From: Planctopirus ephydatiae
Lineage (GTDB): Bacteria > Planctomycetota > Planctomycetia > Planctomycetales > Planctomycetaceae
Direction: 5' to 3'
Length of the DNA: 64,000 nt
Assembly: GCF_007752345.1 (NCBI RefSeq)
Contig: NZ_CP036299.1
Coordinates: 2,495,001 to 2,559,000 of the forward strand
Position 1 is the stretch's first letter, and every line of letters starts with the position of its first letter. A program made the translations under genes and the position numbers. The notes under the pieces are model-generated. The model had not been told where the DNA came from. It did no database searches and worked only from the letters and a program-made list of their open reading frames with translations. Below, piece after piece: positions 44,549 through 54,071 of this stretch.

Positions 44549-45886
44549 TTACTGCGGGTTGCCAGAGCTGAAGGTTCGCTGGAGTTCTTCCAGGGAGGTT
44601 TTGCCTTCAACCACCAGACGCAGACCATCTTTCTGGAGGGTCTGCATTCCCTCTTTCCGCATCTGAGCTTTAATGGCGTCGGCAGTGGGGGACTGCTTGA
44701 TGACCTCCTTCATCTCCTCAGTCCCTTCGAGCATTTCAAGCATGGCGACCCGGCCGTAATAGCCAATACCGCCACATTTTCCACAAGGTTCGCCTTCCTG
44801 CCCGGTCTTTTCATCGACAGAAGCTTCACCCTTTTTGTAAAGCACCTTAGTTTCGGGAGGGAGTCCGACTTTTGCCAGAAGCTTAGGGTTAGGGCGAAAA
44901 GCTTCTTTGCATTCTTCGCACAATTGCCGGATGAGTTTTGAGCTGATGACCAACTGGATGGCATCGGCCACTTTGGCGGAATCACCGACCCACGCACAAA
45001 GTTGTGCCACGGCAGAAGCGGCGTCTTTGGCAGGCATTTCTGCCATCAGAGTCAAAGTATCGCAGTTATCCACCAGGGTTTTCGCGTATTCGGCATCTTT
45101 AATCGGATCGACGAAGAGAACATCCGCCTCGGCCCGTTGGACACGAGCGATCGTTTGCACGATCGAGTCCCCTTCCTGGCTTTCGAACTTCGTGCAGTTG
45201 ATAATTTCGCGAGAGCCCAGATTGGCAACGGACATGCATGAGTACATGTACATGTCGATGCCGCGAATGGTGGCAAAGGTTGTGGTTGTGACACCACTGC
45301 CGGGAGGGCCGGCGATAATCACGAGACCTTTTCGATTGGGTGTTTTTTCGCGAATCTTCTGACGGACAATGCCTGGAAAGCCCAGTTCGTCGAGCGTGTT
45401 GAGCTTGGCTTTCAAGTCGCGAAATCGAAGTGTCAACCTCTCGACACCTTCCGCCTGAGGAGTCGTTTCCACAGAGATTTCCCACGGGTGGCCTTCGTAG
45501 TCACTTTTGAGACCGCCCTGTTGAGTCGTGGCTTTGTTTTTGGGGTCTAGCCCAGCCAGAAGTTTCATAATCTGAGTAATGGCAACGGCCTGTGGCCTGG
45601 GCATGCGGGAGCCCGCGTAAACGACTCCATCCACCGAAATTGTCGATTGAGCCCGCTCCCCTTTAATATCGATACGAACCATTTCGGCTCGGCGCGAAAG
45701 TGCATCGGTTACGAACTCTTTGGCGGGAATCAAACCAATCTGGGCCAGCTTGGCATTGGCTTGCAGATCGGCTGATTTTCCATTGAGGGCCCCCTGAAAT
45801 GAGACCAGTTCAATTTCTTCATCTTCGTCATGATCTTCACCCCCACCCTGGTCTGCGGGTTTTTTGCCGAACATGCCGAAAATCAT
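44549..45886 (-). CDS. Divergent GspE/PilB-type protein, probably ATPase-inactive
   Basis: 445 residues from the ATG at 45886, preceded by AAAGGATC. The fold of type II/IV secretion ATPases is recognisable: VVYAGSRMPRPQAVAITQIM, ERLTLRFRDLKAKLNTLDEL, then LVIIAGPPGSGVTTTTFATI, and the Cys-rich end QLCEECKEAF ... PCGKCGGIGYYGRVAMLEML. But the Walker A Lys is Val (GPPGSGVTTT), the Walker B Gly-Glu is FVDPIKD, and the His box reads LMAEMPAKDAAS. Loss of all three suggests a structural paralogue rather than a motor. Its partner may be pseudopilins such as the DUF1559 family, which is inference. Confidence 0.82.
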   Translation of the reverse strand: MIFGMFGKKPADQGGGEDHDEDEEIELVSFQGALNGKSADLQANAKLAQIGLIPAKEFVTDALSRRAEMVRIDIKGERAQSTISVDGVVYAGSRMPRPQAVAITQIMKLLAGLDPKNKATTQQGGLKSDYEGHPWEISVETTPQAEGVERLTLRFRDLKAKLNTLDELGFPGIVRQKIREKTPNRKGLVIIAGPPGSGVTTTTFATIRGIDMYMYSCMSVANLGSREIINCTKFESQEGDSIVQTIARVQRAEADVLFVDPIKDAEYAKTLVDNCDTLTLMAEMPAKDAASAVAQLCAWVGDSAKVADAIQLVISSKLIRQLCEECKEAFRPNPKLLAKVGLPPETKVLYKKGEASVDEKTGQEGEPCGKCGGIGYYGRVAMLEMLEGTEEMKEVIKQSPTADAIKAQMRKEGMQTLQKDGLRLVVEGKTSLEELQRTFSSGNPQ

Positions 45887-46054
45887 GGACGATCCTTTGC
45901 CAAACACGCAATCAAACGCACGTATGTCAGAAGCTAGCAGCCAGAACGGGAGGCGAACTTTTCCAGTTATTCTAAACGACAGGGGTGACCAATCACACGC
46001 TCATTTATCATCGAGAATTTCCATCGTGAAAAGTTCTCGAAATATTGGAGAGCT

Positions 46055-46945
46055 CTATGGGAGCAAGCCATAGGTCTTGAGAGTCTGGACCAGTTTGGCT
46101 TCTTCGGATGGGCCTAGGGGTGTCATCGGCAGCCGGAGTTCGCCCGTATCACGTCCCAGCAACTTCATGGCAGCCTTGATGGGGATGGGATTGGTCGCCA
46201 GCCCCAGCAGATCGCGGCACAAAGTAAAAAGCTTGAAGTGCATCGCCTGGGCTTCAGCAATCTTGCCAGCCTTCCAGGCAGCCACCAGTTTGAGCATGTC
46301 CTGCGGGACGATGTTCCCGACGACCGATACAATGCCGCTGCCCCCCATCGAGAGGAGCGGCAAAGTCAGGCTGTCGTCTCCTGAGAGCACCGTGAGATTT
46401 GTTTCGGCAAGGAGTCGCGAAGCCTGATCCATCGACCCTGTCGCTTCCTTGATAGCCACAATGGACGGGATCTCCGCCATGCGGGCAATCGTTTCCGGCT
46501 CCATATTCTTAGCGGTTCGGCCGGGGATATTGTACAGAATGATGGGAATATCGACGGCTGCCGCGACCGCTTCAAAATGACGGAAAAAGCCTTCACCGGT
46601 AGGCTTGTTGTAATAAGGGGCAACCATCATCGCACCGTCGGCCCCGACCGACTTGGCGAACTTTGTGAGCTGGATCGCTTCCTGTGTGCTGTTTGAACCA
46701 GTACCCGCCATGACGCGAATGCGTCCAGCCGCATGTTCGCAGGTGAGAGCAATCACACGCTCGTGCTCTTCATGCGTCAAAGTGGGGCTTTCGCCAGTCG
46801 TACCCACCGGGCAAATGCAGTTGGTGCCTGCTTCGATCTGAAAATCAATGATCTTCTTCAGAGCCGACTCATCCAGACGATCATTTCGAAACGGAGTCAC
46901 GATCGCGACGGTCAAACCAGCAAACTGTTCGCCTTTGCGAGGCAT
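46055..46945 (-). CDS. dapA: 4-hydroxy-tetrahydrodipicolinate synthase
   Basis: 296 residues from the ATG at 46945. [20 protein letters not shown], the [17 protein letters not shown] phosphate/pyruvate motif, YNIPGRT with the catalytic Tyr and VAIKEATGS with the Schiff-base Lys are all present. The TIM-barrel enzyme condenses pyruvate with aspartate semialdehyde in lysine and diaminopimelate synthesis. GAGG lies upstream. No other dap gene is adjacent. Confidence 0.95.
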   Translation of the reverse strand: MPRKGEQFAGLTVAIVTPFRNDRLDESALKKIIDFQIEAGTNCICPVGTTGESPTLTHEEHERVIALTCEHAAGRIRVMAGTGSNSTQEAIQLTKFAKSVGADGAMMVAPYYNKPTGEGFFRHFEAVAAAVDIPIILYNIPGRTAKNMEPETIARMAEIPSIVAIKEATGSMDQASRLLAETNLTVLSGDDSLTLPLLSMGGSGIVSVVGNIVPQDMLKLVAAWKAGKIAEAQAMHFKLFTLCRDLLGLATNPIPIKAAMKLLGRDTGELRLPMTPLGPSEEAKLVQTLKTYGLLP

Positions 46946-47135
46946 TTTCAACAATCCTCAAGGAAGCCTGATACTCGTGGTCAATTGACCCTTTATGGCG
47001 GGTATCAGTAGTTCAAAAAAACAGAAAATCTCGATTCAGGGAATCGTATCGGAAAAGTGTTCAGGTCTGTCACGAAAACATGCCTGGGTCAGCCAGGCAA
47101 TGACCAGTTCATTCCCTGGTCTCGTGCATTTGAAA

Positions 47136-48071
47136 CTACGAATTGACGGTACGGTTGCGCCAATCGATATCGGACATTTCTGCAAGTGCCAGCATCAATG
47201 CGTGAGTCCCATTGCGGCCAAAGCCTTTGGCTTTCACTGAGAGATACAATTGTTCGGCGAGTGCCAGGCCAGGTAAGGAAAGACCCATGCGGCGGGATTC
47301 TGCCAGGGCAATTCCCATGTCTTTAATGAAATGTTCTACGAAAAATCCCGGGTCGAAATTATTCGCAATCATGCGCGGACCCAGGTTCGAAAGCGACCAG
47401 CTTCCGGCGGCACCTGGCCCGACCGATTGCATCACCGTATTAAGATCAAGGCCGGCTTTGTATCCATAAAGCAAGGCCTCGCAGACACCAATCATCCCTG
47501 TACTGATCAGAATCTGATTGACCATTTTTGTATGTTGTCCAGCCCCCGGTCCCCCCTGATGCACAATCGTTTTCCCCATGACTGTAAACAATGGCTGCAA
47601 GGCGTTGACCACTTCCGCTTCCCCTCCCACCATGATGGAGAGGGTTGCATTCTTCGCACCGATATCTCCACCGGAAACAGGAGCATCGACCGCATGGACA
47701 TGCTTCGCCTTGGCCGCCTGATAGATCTCAACGGCGAGAGAAGGTTCGCTGGTCGTCATATCGACGAGGACGGTGTTAGCCGCTGCCCCGGCGAGAGCAC
47801 CTTTGGTCCCCAGTGTGACTTCCCGGACATCCGACGGAAAACCGACAATTGAAAAGACGACGTCGGAATTGGCAGCGACTTCCGCAGGTGTGGCTGCCCA
47901 CTGAGCACCTCGCGATATGAGATCGGCCGCTTTCTCCGGACTGCGGGTGTAAATTGTGGCTGTATAGCCGACGTTCATGAGGTGACCGACCATGCTGCGG
48001 CCCATGACCCCAGTCCCGATCCAGCCGATACGTGTCTTTCCGGTAGCAAACTCAAGCACTGTAAACCTCAT
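47136..48071 (-). CDS. 3-hydroxyisobutyrate dehydrogenase/tartronate semialdehyde reductase family
   Basis: 311 residues. Rossmann motif [18 protein letters not shown], substrate-site [20 protein letters not shown], and catalytic Lys in [17 protein letters not shown] abuts the ATG too closely; a GTG at residue 5 with GAGG at a better distance may be the true start. The enzyme oxidises or reduces a beta-hydroxyacid with NAD(P). Substrate within the family cannot be fixed by sight. Confidence 0.88.
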   Translation of the reverse strand: MRFTVLEFATGKTRIGWIGTGVMGRSMVGHLMNVGYTATIYTRSPEKAADLISRGAQWAATPAEVAANSDVVFSIVGFPSDVREVTLGTKGALAGAAANTVLVDMTTSEPSLAVEIYQAAKAKHVHAVDAPVSGGDIGAKNATLSIMVGGEAEVVNALQPLFTVMGKTIVHQGGPGAGQHTKMVNQILISTGMIGVCEALLYGYKAGLDLNTVMQSVGPGAAGSWSLSNLGPRMIANNFDPGFFVEHFIKDMGIALAESRRMGLSLPGLALAEQLYLSVKAKGFGRNGTHALMLALAEMSDIDWRNRTVNS

Positions 48072-48248
48072 TCCTCAGTCGTGAATTTCTGGACGAGCAT
48101 CAACTGGCGATTTTTGATTCATGATAATCTTTTACAGTGTGGCAGTGTACCGTTCGTTAATCTCACCGTCATCAGTCCGCCCGGTGATATCCAGGTCAAA
48201 TGCATCATTCCAGTGGTTCTCTACTTACTTCAGTCAAGAAAATTGCTG

Positions 48249-48824
48249 ATGGACCCTCACTCAGACAAGCCGAATTGGAGGCGAAAGTGGCGGAGGTACA
48301 ACTTTTCGCCAAGTTTCTTCAGCCAATTCCCGATGTCAAAAGTGGAGGAAGATTTCGTCGCCAGAATGACCGGCGAGATTTGCCGCTCGAATATGGTCTG
48401 GAATCGGGCGGTTAGCTCGTGCGGAGATGGATATCCGATGGGAATGCTCAGTCCCGAACTTATGCTCGCCATTGAACAGGCGGCCCACGAAATGTTGATG
48501 TGGGTGGGCTTCGGCACGCTGGTTGGGCTTTGCGGCAAAGCCATCATGCCAGGAAAAGATCCCGGCGGTGCTGTGGGGACTGTCTGTATCGGGATTTCCG
48601 GGAGTGTGATTGGCTGCGGATCGTTACTGTTGTGGGACTCGTCACTGCGAATCTCGCCCATTAGTATTAGTGGATTTATAGCCGCTACTGCTGGAGCTTT
48701 CGCCCTCCTCTTGTTTTACCGGATTCTGTCGAACTCCTACTTCATTGTGGAAGCGGTCGATGGCGGAGATCTCAACAGTGGTGAGCGGGTGACTTACCGT
48801 CGCCGACGCCGGACTGCTGCTTAG
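48249..48824 (+). CDS. Membrane protein with GlsB/YeaQ-like segment
   Basis: About 191 residues from ATG 48249; ATG 48333 and 48438 are alternatives. The membrane part contains GFGTLVGLCGKAIMPGKDPG then GAVGTVCIGISGSVIGCGSL, the glycine-rich GKxxMPGKDPGG pattern of the GlsB/YeaQ/YmgE (transglycosylase-associated) family, plus two further helices (ISISGFIAATAGAFALLLFY). The first 60 residues are soluble and not part of the family. Stress-related roles are reported for relatives; the mechanism is unknown. Confidence 0.65.
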   Translation: MDPHSDKPNWRRKWRRYNFSPSFFSQFPMSKVEEDFVARMTGEICRSNMVWNRAVSSCGDGYPMGMLSPELMLAIEQAAHEMLMWVGFGTLVGLCGKAIMPGKDPGGAVGTVCIGISGSVIGCGSLLLWDSSLRISPISISGFIAATAGAFALLLFYRILSNSYFIVEAVDGGDLNSGERVTYRRRRRTAA

Positions 48825-48943
48825 AGTGAGTTTCCCCCAACGAATAGGCTCAAGGGCGATTTAGTCACTGGGATGCATCTTGACGGACTTTCAAGTAGAT
48901 TTTCACGAAATACCGTGCAGAGTTTATTTGAAAAGTATCTTGC

Positions 48944-50710
48944 GTGACTGAGTCCATGACCTCCTTTTCGTCGCCTTCGATTGCCAACGGTCAACCCGGG
49001 CCCCAGTTGTTGTCTGGGCTGGCCGACGATTCATCGCCAAACTGCAAGCAGGACGTGTTTCGAGTTCTCTATCAACTGAACTGTCCGACAGACTCTGCAG
49101 ATGCTGTTGCCAGAGATATTGCACTCGAACAGACAGTCGAGGTACCAGAGTCATTGATCACGGATGAAGTGATCTGGCAGAACTTCGCTGGCCAGGTGGT
49201 CTCTGTTCGATCAGTGTCAGAGCATGTTCAGGTGGCTTCGATTGAATACCACGCTCATCTGGCGAGTGGACACTTGGCGCAGTTGATGAACCTGCTGTTT
49301 GGAAATGTCAGTCTGAAACCCGGGGTTCGATTATTAGATGTCGAGTTTCCGGAATCTTTTCTCAGTGGATTGGCTGGGCCTAAACTTGGGATTGAAGGTC
49401 TTCGATCAGCCTGCGGTGTGTGGGAACGTCCTCTGCTGGCGACCGCCATCAAGCCTAAGGGATCGTCTGTCTCTCAACTGGCACAGATCGCTGGAGAGTT
49501 TGCGGCTGGGGGCGGTGATCTCGTCAAGGATGATCACAATCTCGCAGAGAGCACGTTCGACGCCTTCAGAGCCCGTGTCGAAGCCTGCCAGCAATCCGTA
49601 CTTTCGAAGACTCCACCAGGACAAAAGTGCCTTTACTTTCCTAATCTTTCCGGGACGCTGCGCGATCTGGAACGGCAGGCAGCGTTTTGTGTGGAATCCG
49701 GCATTCGGGGTGTCCTTGTGGCCCCTATGATTGCCGGTCTCGAAACCATCCGCCATCTGTCGGAATCTTTTCCTTTGGCGATTCTGGCCCATCCGACAAT
49801 GTCGGGTTCGTTCCTGCAGGAAGGGCAGGGCCTATCGCATGCGTTCTGGCTTTCGACCATGATGCGTTTGTGTGGTTGTGATGGAACTGTGTTCCCCAAT
49901 ACGGGAGGAAGGTTTTCCTTCTCACAGGCAGATTGTCTGTCGATCGCAGACGCGGCGCGAAAACCTCTCGGAAGATTGAAGAGTTGCTTCCCGGCACCGG
50001 CGGGAGGCATGTCGTATACATCGCTTCCGGGAATGGCTCATGACTACGGCCCGGACACGATCTTTCTGGTGGGAGGCGGATTACTCGGTTACTCAGAAAA
50101 TCTCGCAGACAGCACGGCGGCATTTCGCTCCAGAATCGAAGAGCTGTTCCTCACGAATCAAGCGTCTCAGAATTCCAATCCGGATCCTCGTGGCCAATAT
50201 GTTTCTTCGTGTGAACTGCCAGCAGCGTATCCATCAGGATCTCAAAATTCTGGCATCGACGCGTATGCTCATGGAAATGAAAAGTCAGGAATCTCGTCTT
50301 CAGATTCTGCCAATTCGATCGTGACTCAACTGCTCAAGTTTCTGCCCGGGTATCGTTGGGAAAAACGTGAAGTTTCGGTTTACAAACCCAATGCGGGTCT
50401 GCCATTTGCGCATGTGGATCGACAGGAGCTGATTGGAAAGTTTGGAGAGTCAACGGCATTTGATGTGCGATACTTCGAACTGGCACCCGGTGGCTATTCG
50501 AGTCGTGAAAAGCATTTCCATACGCATGTAGTGATTCCTGTTCGCGGTCAGGGTCAACTGGAATGCCAGGGTCAGACTTTCCCTTTGCACCACCTGGATA
50601 TTGCTTACGTTCCGCCTCTGGCTGTGCATCAATTGTCCAATCCAACCAGTGAACCATTTGGTTTTCTGTGCATTGTTGATCATGATCGTGATGCACCGAT
50701 GGCTCCTTAA
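48944..50710 (+). CDS. RuBisCO-like protein fused to a C-terminal cupin
   Basis: 588 residues from GTG 48944 (ATG 48956 is possible). Residues 35-405 match the RuBisCO large-subunit fold: LLATAIKPKGSS (Lys170), GGGDLVKDDHN (Lys195, Asp197, with His198 where true RuBisCO has Glu), AHPTMSGSF at 282 and the phosphate loop FLVGGGLLG at 374. The loop-6 Lys is missing (PNTGGRFSF), so it is a form IV enolase-type protein, not a CO2 fixer. A Ser/Asn linker (405-455) leads to a cupin (505-585) with metal ligands in REKHFHTH (521-528) and His562. In Rhodospirillum rubrum a separate RuBisCO-like protein and a cupin act in succession in methylthioadenosine salvage. Confidence 0.85.
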   Translation: MTESMTSFSSPSIANGQPGPQLLSGLADDSSPNCKQDVFRVLYQLNCPTDSADAVARDIALEQTVEVPESLITDEVIWQNFAGQVVSVRSVSEHVQVASIEYHAHLASGHLAQLMNLLFGNVSLKPGVRLLDVEFPESFLSGLAGPKLGIEGLRSACGVWERPLLATAIKPKGSSVSQLAQIAGEFAAGGGDLVKDDHNLAESTFDAFRARVEACQQSVLSKTPPGQKCLYFPNLSGTLRDLERQAAFCVESGIRGVLVAPMIAGLETIRHLSESFPLAILAHPTMSGSFLQEGQGLSHAFWLSTMMRLCGCDGTVFPNTGGRFSFSQADCLSIADAARKPLGRLKSCFPAPAGGMSYTSLPGMAHDYGPDTIFLVGGGLLGYSENLADSTAAFRSRIEELFLTNQASQNSNPDPRGQYVSSCELPAAYPSGSQNSGIDAYAHGNEKSGISSSDSANSIVTQLLKFLPGYRWEKREVSVYKPNAGLPFAHVDRQELIGKFGESTAFDVRYFELAPGGYSSREKHFHTHVVIPVRGQGQLECQGQTFPLHHLDIAYVPPLAVHQLSNPTSEPFGFLCIVDHDRDAPMAP

Positions 50711-50775
50711 TCGGGCTCGGTTCAGCTTGCGGATTGAACGTCTTATTGCCTGTTGGAAAAGTGTATCGAACCAGC

Positions 50776-53082
50776 ATGCAGCCCAGTTCCCAGCAACCAT
50801 CGTTGTTTACGCCAGAAGACCTTCCTGAGGTCTCGACCCCCTGGGAGATCGTGGACAGTGAAGATCAACTCTACGCTGAAGTGGTTTTCAACCTGCCCAT
50901 GCTCAAGTCCTACCACTATCTTGTCCCTTCGGGACTGAGAGATAACATTCGCCCCGGTTCAAGAGTTCGAGTTCCTTTCGGGACTGGCCAGAAGTTGACG
51001 CAAGGGTACTGTGTCTCTTTAACAAGGACTCGACCTGCACATCGAAACTTTAAATCGATCGAATCCTTACTTGATGCCGCTCCACTGGTCGATGCGGCCA
51101 TGTTGCGACTGACAAGGTGGATCAGTGAAGAGTACCTGTGCAGTTGGGGTCAGGTGCTCGATTCGGTAATCCCGGCGGGAGTGAAATCGAAGGCCGGGAC
51201 TCGCGAACTTTTGCACTTCGAACTTGCCGAAGGCTATGAAACTCGACTGACAACTCTCAAATTGTCGGCCACTCAGCAGCGAATTGTCGATGTGCTGAGA
51301 TCAACGACGGGGCCAATGGCCGGAGATGAATTGACCTCTCTGGCGGAATGTGGGCTCTCACCTCTGCAAACCCTGCGGAATAAAGGGATTGTCGTTGCCA
51401 CAAAAATTCGCACGTGGTCGAAGTCGGTTTCCAGCGTAGGAGAGAACGATACTTCGGCCATTCTGCTGAATCGAAATCAGCATTCAGCGGTCACCAGGGT
51501 CATCGAGTCGCTGGCATCAGGGAAGTCAGAAACTTTTCTACTATACGGCGTCACTGGCAGTGGCAAGACAGAAGTCTATATCCGTGTGATTGAAGAGGTT
51601 GTGAGGTATGGTCGGCAGGCCATTGTGCTGGTGCCGGAAATCAGTCTCACTCCGCAGACAATCCGGCGTTTTCGTAAACGATTTGCCTCGGTCGCTGTAC
51701 TGCATTCTCACTTGAGCGATGCCGAGCGGCATAGCTATTGGCAGCAGATCGCTCGAGGTCAGGTTCAGGTGATTGTCGGGGCCCGAAGTGCGATTTTTGC
51801 ACCGGCTCCGAACCTGGGCCTGGTGGTGATCGATGAAGAACATGAGACGAGTTTCAAGCAGGATTCGACGCCTAGGTATCATGCCCGGGAAGTTGCCAGG
51901 CAACGAGTGCGCGATGCCGGGATCCCCCTGATTCTTGGTTCTGCCACACCGACTCTCGAAACCTGGCTTCGCGGAATTCGAAAAGAAGAGATCGTGCTTT
52001 CTCTACCTTATCGAGTGGCTCAAAGGCCATTGCCACCTGTGATGATTGTGGATACCCGTAACGATCAGTCACTTCAGAAAGGGGCATCTCTGGGGCGAGC
52101 ACTGCTCGTGGCCATGCGAGAATCATTAGCAAAGAAGGGGCAGATTATTCTGTTTCTGAATGTTCGGGGTTATTCGCCAGCACTCTTTTGCCGGGCCTGC
52201 GGGCAAAGCGTGAGGTGTCCGGATTGTGATGTCACACTCACATATCATAAACAGCGGCAAATCGCTCTGTGCCATAGCTGCGAGTATTCCATCGATCCAC
52301 CGACCAGTTGCCCGAATTGTGGAAAGCCCGGCCTGTTATTTCTCGGGCAGGGGACCGAGCGGTTGGAACACGAATTGAAGGCTCGATTCCCCGGTGTCAG
52401 CGTGTTGCGCATGGATAGCGATACCATGCAGCAAAAGGGGAGCCACGATCGGGCTTTGGAATCCTTCCGGCAAGGTGAGGTGCGGATTCTGCTGGGAACG
52501 CAGATGATTGCAAAAGGTCTGGATTTCCCCAACGTGACACTCGTGGGCGTGATTGATGCCGATACGTCTCTACATCAACCGGATTTTCGAGCATCTGAAC
52601 GAACTTTTCAGTTGATTGCTCAGGTCGCAGGGAGGACCGGTCGCGGTGAGCTGGGCGGCAAAGTGCTGGTGCAGACAGCGTGCCCGGATCAGCCAGCGAT
52701 CCTGTATGCCGCCCGGCATGATTATGCCGCCTTTGCACGGCAAGAACTTGAGCACAGGCATACTCTGGGATACCCACCTTTTGTCCGCATCTTGCGGATC
52801 ATTCTTCGCGGTGAGATTGAAGCCGATGTGGAAAAAGCCGCCGAGAGAATTCGTGTGGGATTGGAATCGAAGGGGTTGGAAAGGGTTGGCATCCAGGCCA
52901 AGATCCTCGGCCCGGCACCTTGCCCAGTGGCCAGGCTGAAGAAGTATTTTCGCTACCAGTTGCAGCTTTCCCATCCTTCGGGGGAAGTCTTGGGGCAATT
53001 GTGGAGAGAAGTTGAACCTATCGTGCCTGAACTCACGCCGGTGGAAATCTCTGTCGATCTTGACCCGATCAGCTTCCGCTGA
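50776..53082 (+). CDS. priA: Primosomal protein N' (replication restart helicase)
   Basis: 768 residues from the ATG at 50776. A DNA-binding domain (AEVVFNLPMLKSYHYLVPSG, RVRVPFGTGQKLTQGY) is followed by a superfamily 2 helicase with Walker A YGVTGSGKTEVYIRV, the DEEH box VVIDEEHETSFKQD and GSATPTLETWL. Eight cysteines form two zinc sites (CRACGQSVRCPDCD, CHSCEY, CPNCGKP). The C-terminal helicase half has LLGTQMIAKGLDFPNVTLVG and AQVAGRTGRGE. It restarts stalled replication forks. It lies 66 bases after the RuBisCO-like gene. Confidence 0.96.
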   Translation: MQPSSQQPSLFTPEDLPEVSTPWEIVDSEDQLYAEVVFNLPMLKSYHYLVPSGLRDNIRPGSRVRVPFGTGQKLTQGYCVSLTRTRPAHRNFKSIESLLDAAPLVDAAMLRLTRWISEEYLCSWGQVLDSVIPAGVKSKAGTRELLHFELAEGYETRLTTLKLSATQQRIVDVLRSTTGPMAGDELTSLAECGLSPLQTLRNKGIVVATKIRTWSKSVSSVGENDTSAILLNRNQHSAVTRVIESLASGKSETFLLYGVTGSGKTEVYIRVIEEVVRYGRQAIVLVPEISLTPQTIRRFRKRFASVAVLHSHLSDAERHSYWQQIARGQVQVIVGARSAIFAPAPNLGLVVIDEEHETSFKQDSTPRYHAREVARQRVRDAGIPLILGSATPTLETWLRGIRKEEIVLSLPYRVAQRPLPPVMIVDTRNDQSLQKGASLGRALLVAMRESLAKKGQIILFLNVRGYSPALFCRACGQSVRCPDCDVTLTYHKQRQIALCHSCEYSIDPPTSCPNCGKPGLLFLGQGTERLEHELKARFPGVSVLRMDSDTMQQKGSHDRALESFRQGEVRILLGTQMIAKGLDFPNVTLVGVIDADTSLHQPDFRASERTFQLIAQVAGRTGRGELGGKVLVQTACPDQPAILYAARHDYAAFARQELEHRHTLGYPPFVRILRIILRGEIEADVEKAAERIRVGLESKGLERVGIQAKILGPAPCPVARLKKYFRYQLQLSHPSGEVLGQLWREVEPIVPELTPVEISVDLDPISFR

Positions 53083-53217
53083 ATCAATTCTTAGACCTGT
53101 TTGCAGCCATAGGAATTGTTATTGCCCAGGGATTTCAGCTCTTGGCAACTCATCTGAGAAAGATGAGAGGCAGCGCCTCATGGTCGATCATCGAGGTTGA
53201 TCAATGAAGAACAGCAT

Positions 53218-53562
53218 TTAGCGCTCGACACAAATCTGGTTGCAGATATGCCGGTCGGTCACCAATTGTTGAGTCATCGACGAGACAAGCTGCTTGGCGT
53301 GATAGGACGGGCAAACACCGGTCAAAATGACGCGATCATCCGACCAGCAGAGTTCGAGTTGGTGCACCAAACCTCTTAGACGATTGCGGAGAATCTCTGC
53401 CGTATCGTCTTCTTCCAATTTGTTGGCAGGGTCGATCATTTCAAAGACCGGCATGCTGGAAGAACCAGGGTTGACCACAGCAGTCCCGTCATTATCAGCC
53501 TCACGTGGCTCGTGTGGCCATGCCGTTGTGATCACCGCAAACTTCGCTGGTTGAGAAATCAT
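53218..53562 (-). CDS. Small hypothetical protein with BON-like C-terminus
   Basis: 114 residues. The second half, LELCWSDDRVILTGVCPSYH, AKQLVSSMTQQLV and ICNQICV, has the alpha-beta rhythm of a BON domain (a small fold found in envelope proteins). No signal peptide is seen; residues 1-50 are polar. An inverted repeat at 53622-53651 lies 60 bases before its start. The BON reading is tentative. Confidence 0.55.
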   Translation of the reverse strand: MISQPAKFAVITTAWPHEPREADNDGTAVVNPGSSSMPVFEMIDPANKLEEDDTAEILRNRLRGLVHQLELCWSDDRVILTGVCPSYHAKQLVSSMTQQLVTDRHICNQICVER

Positions 53563-54071
53563 GGTGCCATCCCTGCTGGTGAATTCTTAAGCCGCCCATG
53601 TCAAAACGGTGCGCATTGAGAATGATTGTTGTACAAGACAATGACAATCATGCAGCCTTCCTTGACTGAATTCATTTGATCTAAAAGCTACCCCTCGCGA
53701 TTCAATCCGTCAAAGAAATTTTGTATGAATCCTGGGTTTGTGATTCTCTGCATATGTGCTGGGGAAATCTGGTTGGGTCAATATTCATTCTGTACTGGAA
53801 AATGGCTGTTTTCATGCTGTTTCTCTAGCAGGAAGTAACTTTTTCTGAAGCATCCATCCTGCGTGGAGAGACAACTTTCATCCCTTTATATAAGCTGTCG
53901 AAGAATGTCAGCCATGTAAATTCTCACGAATTGGAAACTCCGAGGTGATCTCTGGGGTGAAAGCCTCATCTTGAGTGCCGGCCAATGTCTGTTATTGACT
54001 GCAACAGGTTGTGTGAACAACTCCCCTCGGTTTTATCCTGAGAGTCTTAAAAACACTAAAGGTTCATGCTC
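53563..54071. other. Divergent intergenic region with an inverted repeat
   Basis: 509 bases between divergent genes. ATGATTGT (53622-53629) and ACAATCAT (53644-53651) form a perfect 8-bp inverted repeat with 14 bases between, which includes TTGTACAA. It could be an operator for the BON-like gene. The remainder is AT-rich with no convincing ORF; an 83-codon frame at 53971 runs over the next gene. Confidence 0.4.

Noticed and set aside
48944-50160. A true CO2-fixing RuBisCO
   Set aside because: The Glu after the KDD motif is His and the loop-6 Lys is absent, so carboxylation chemistry is not expected.
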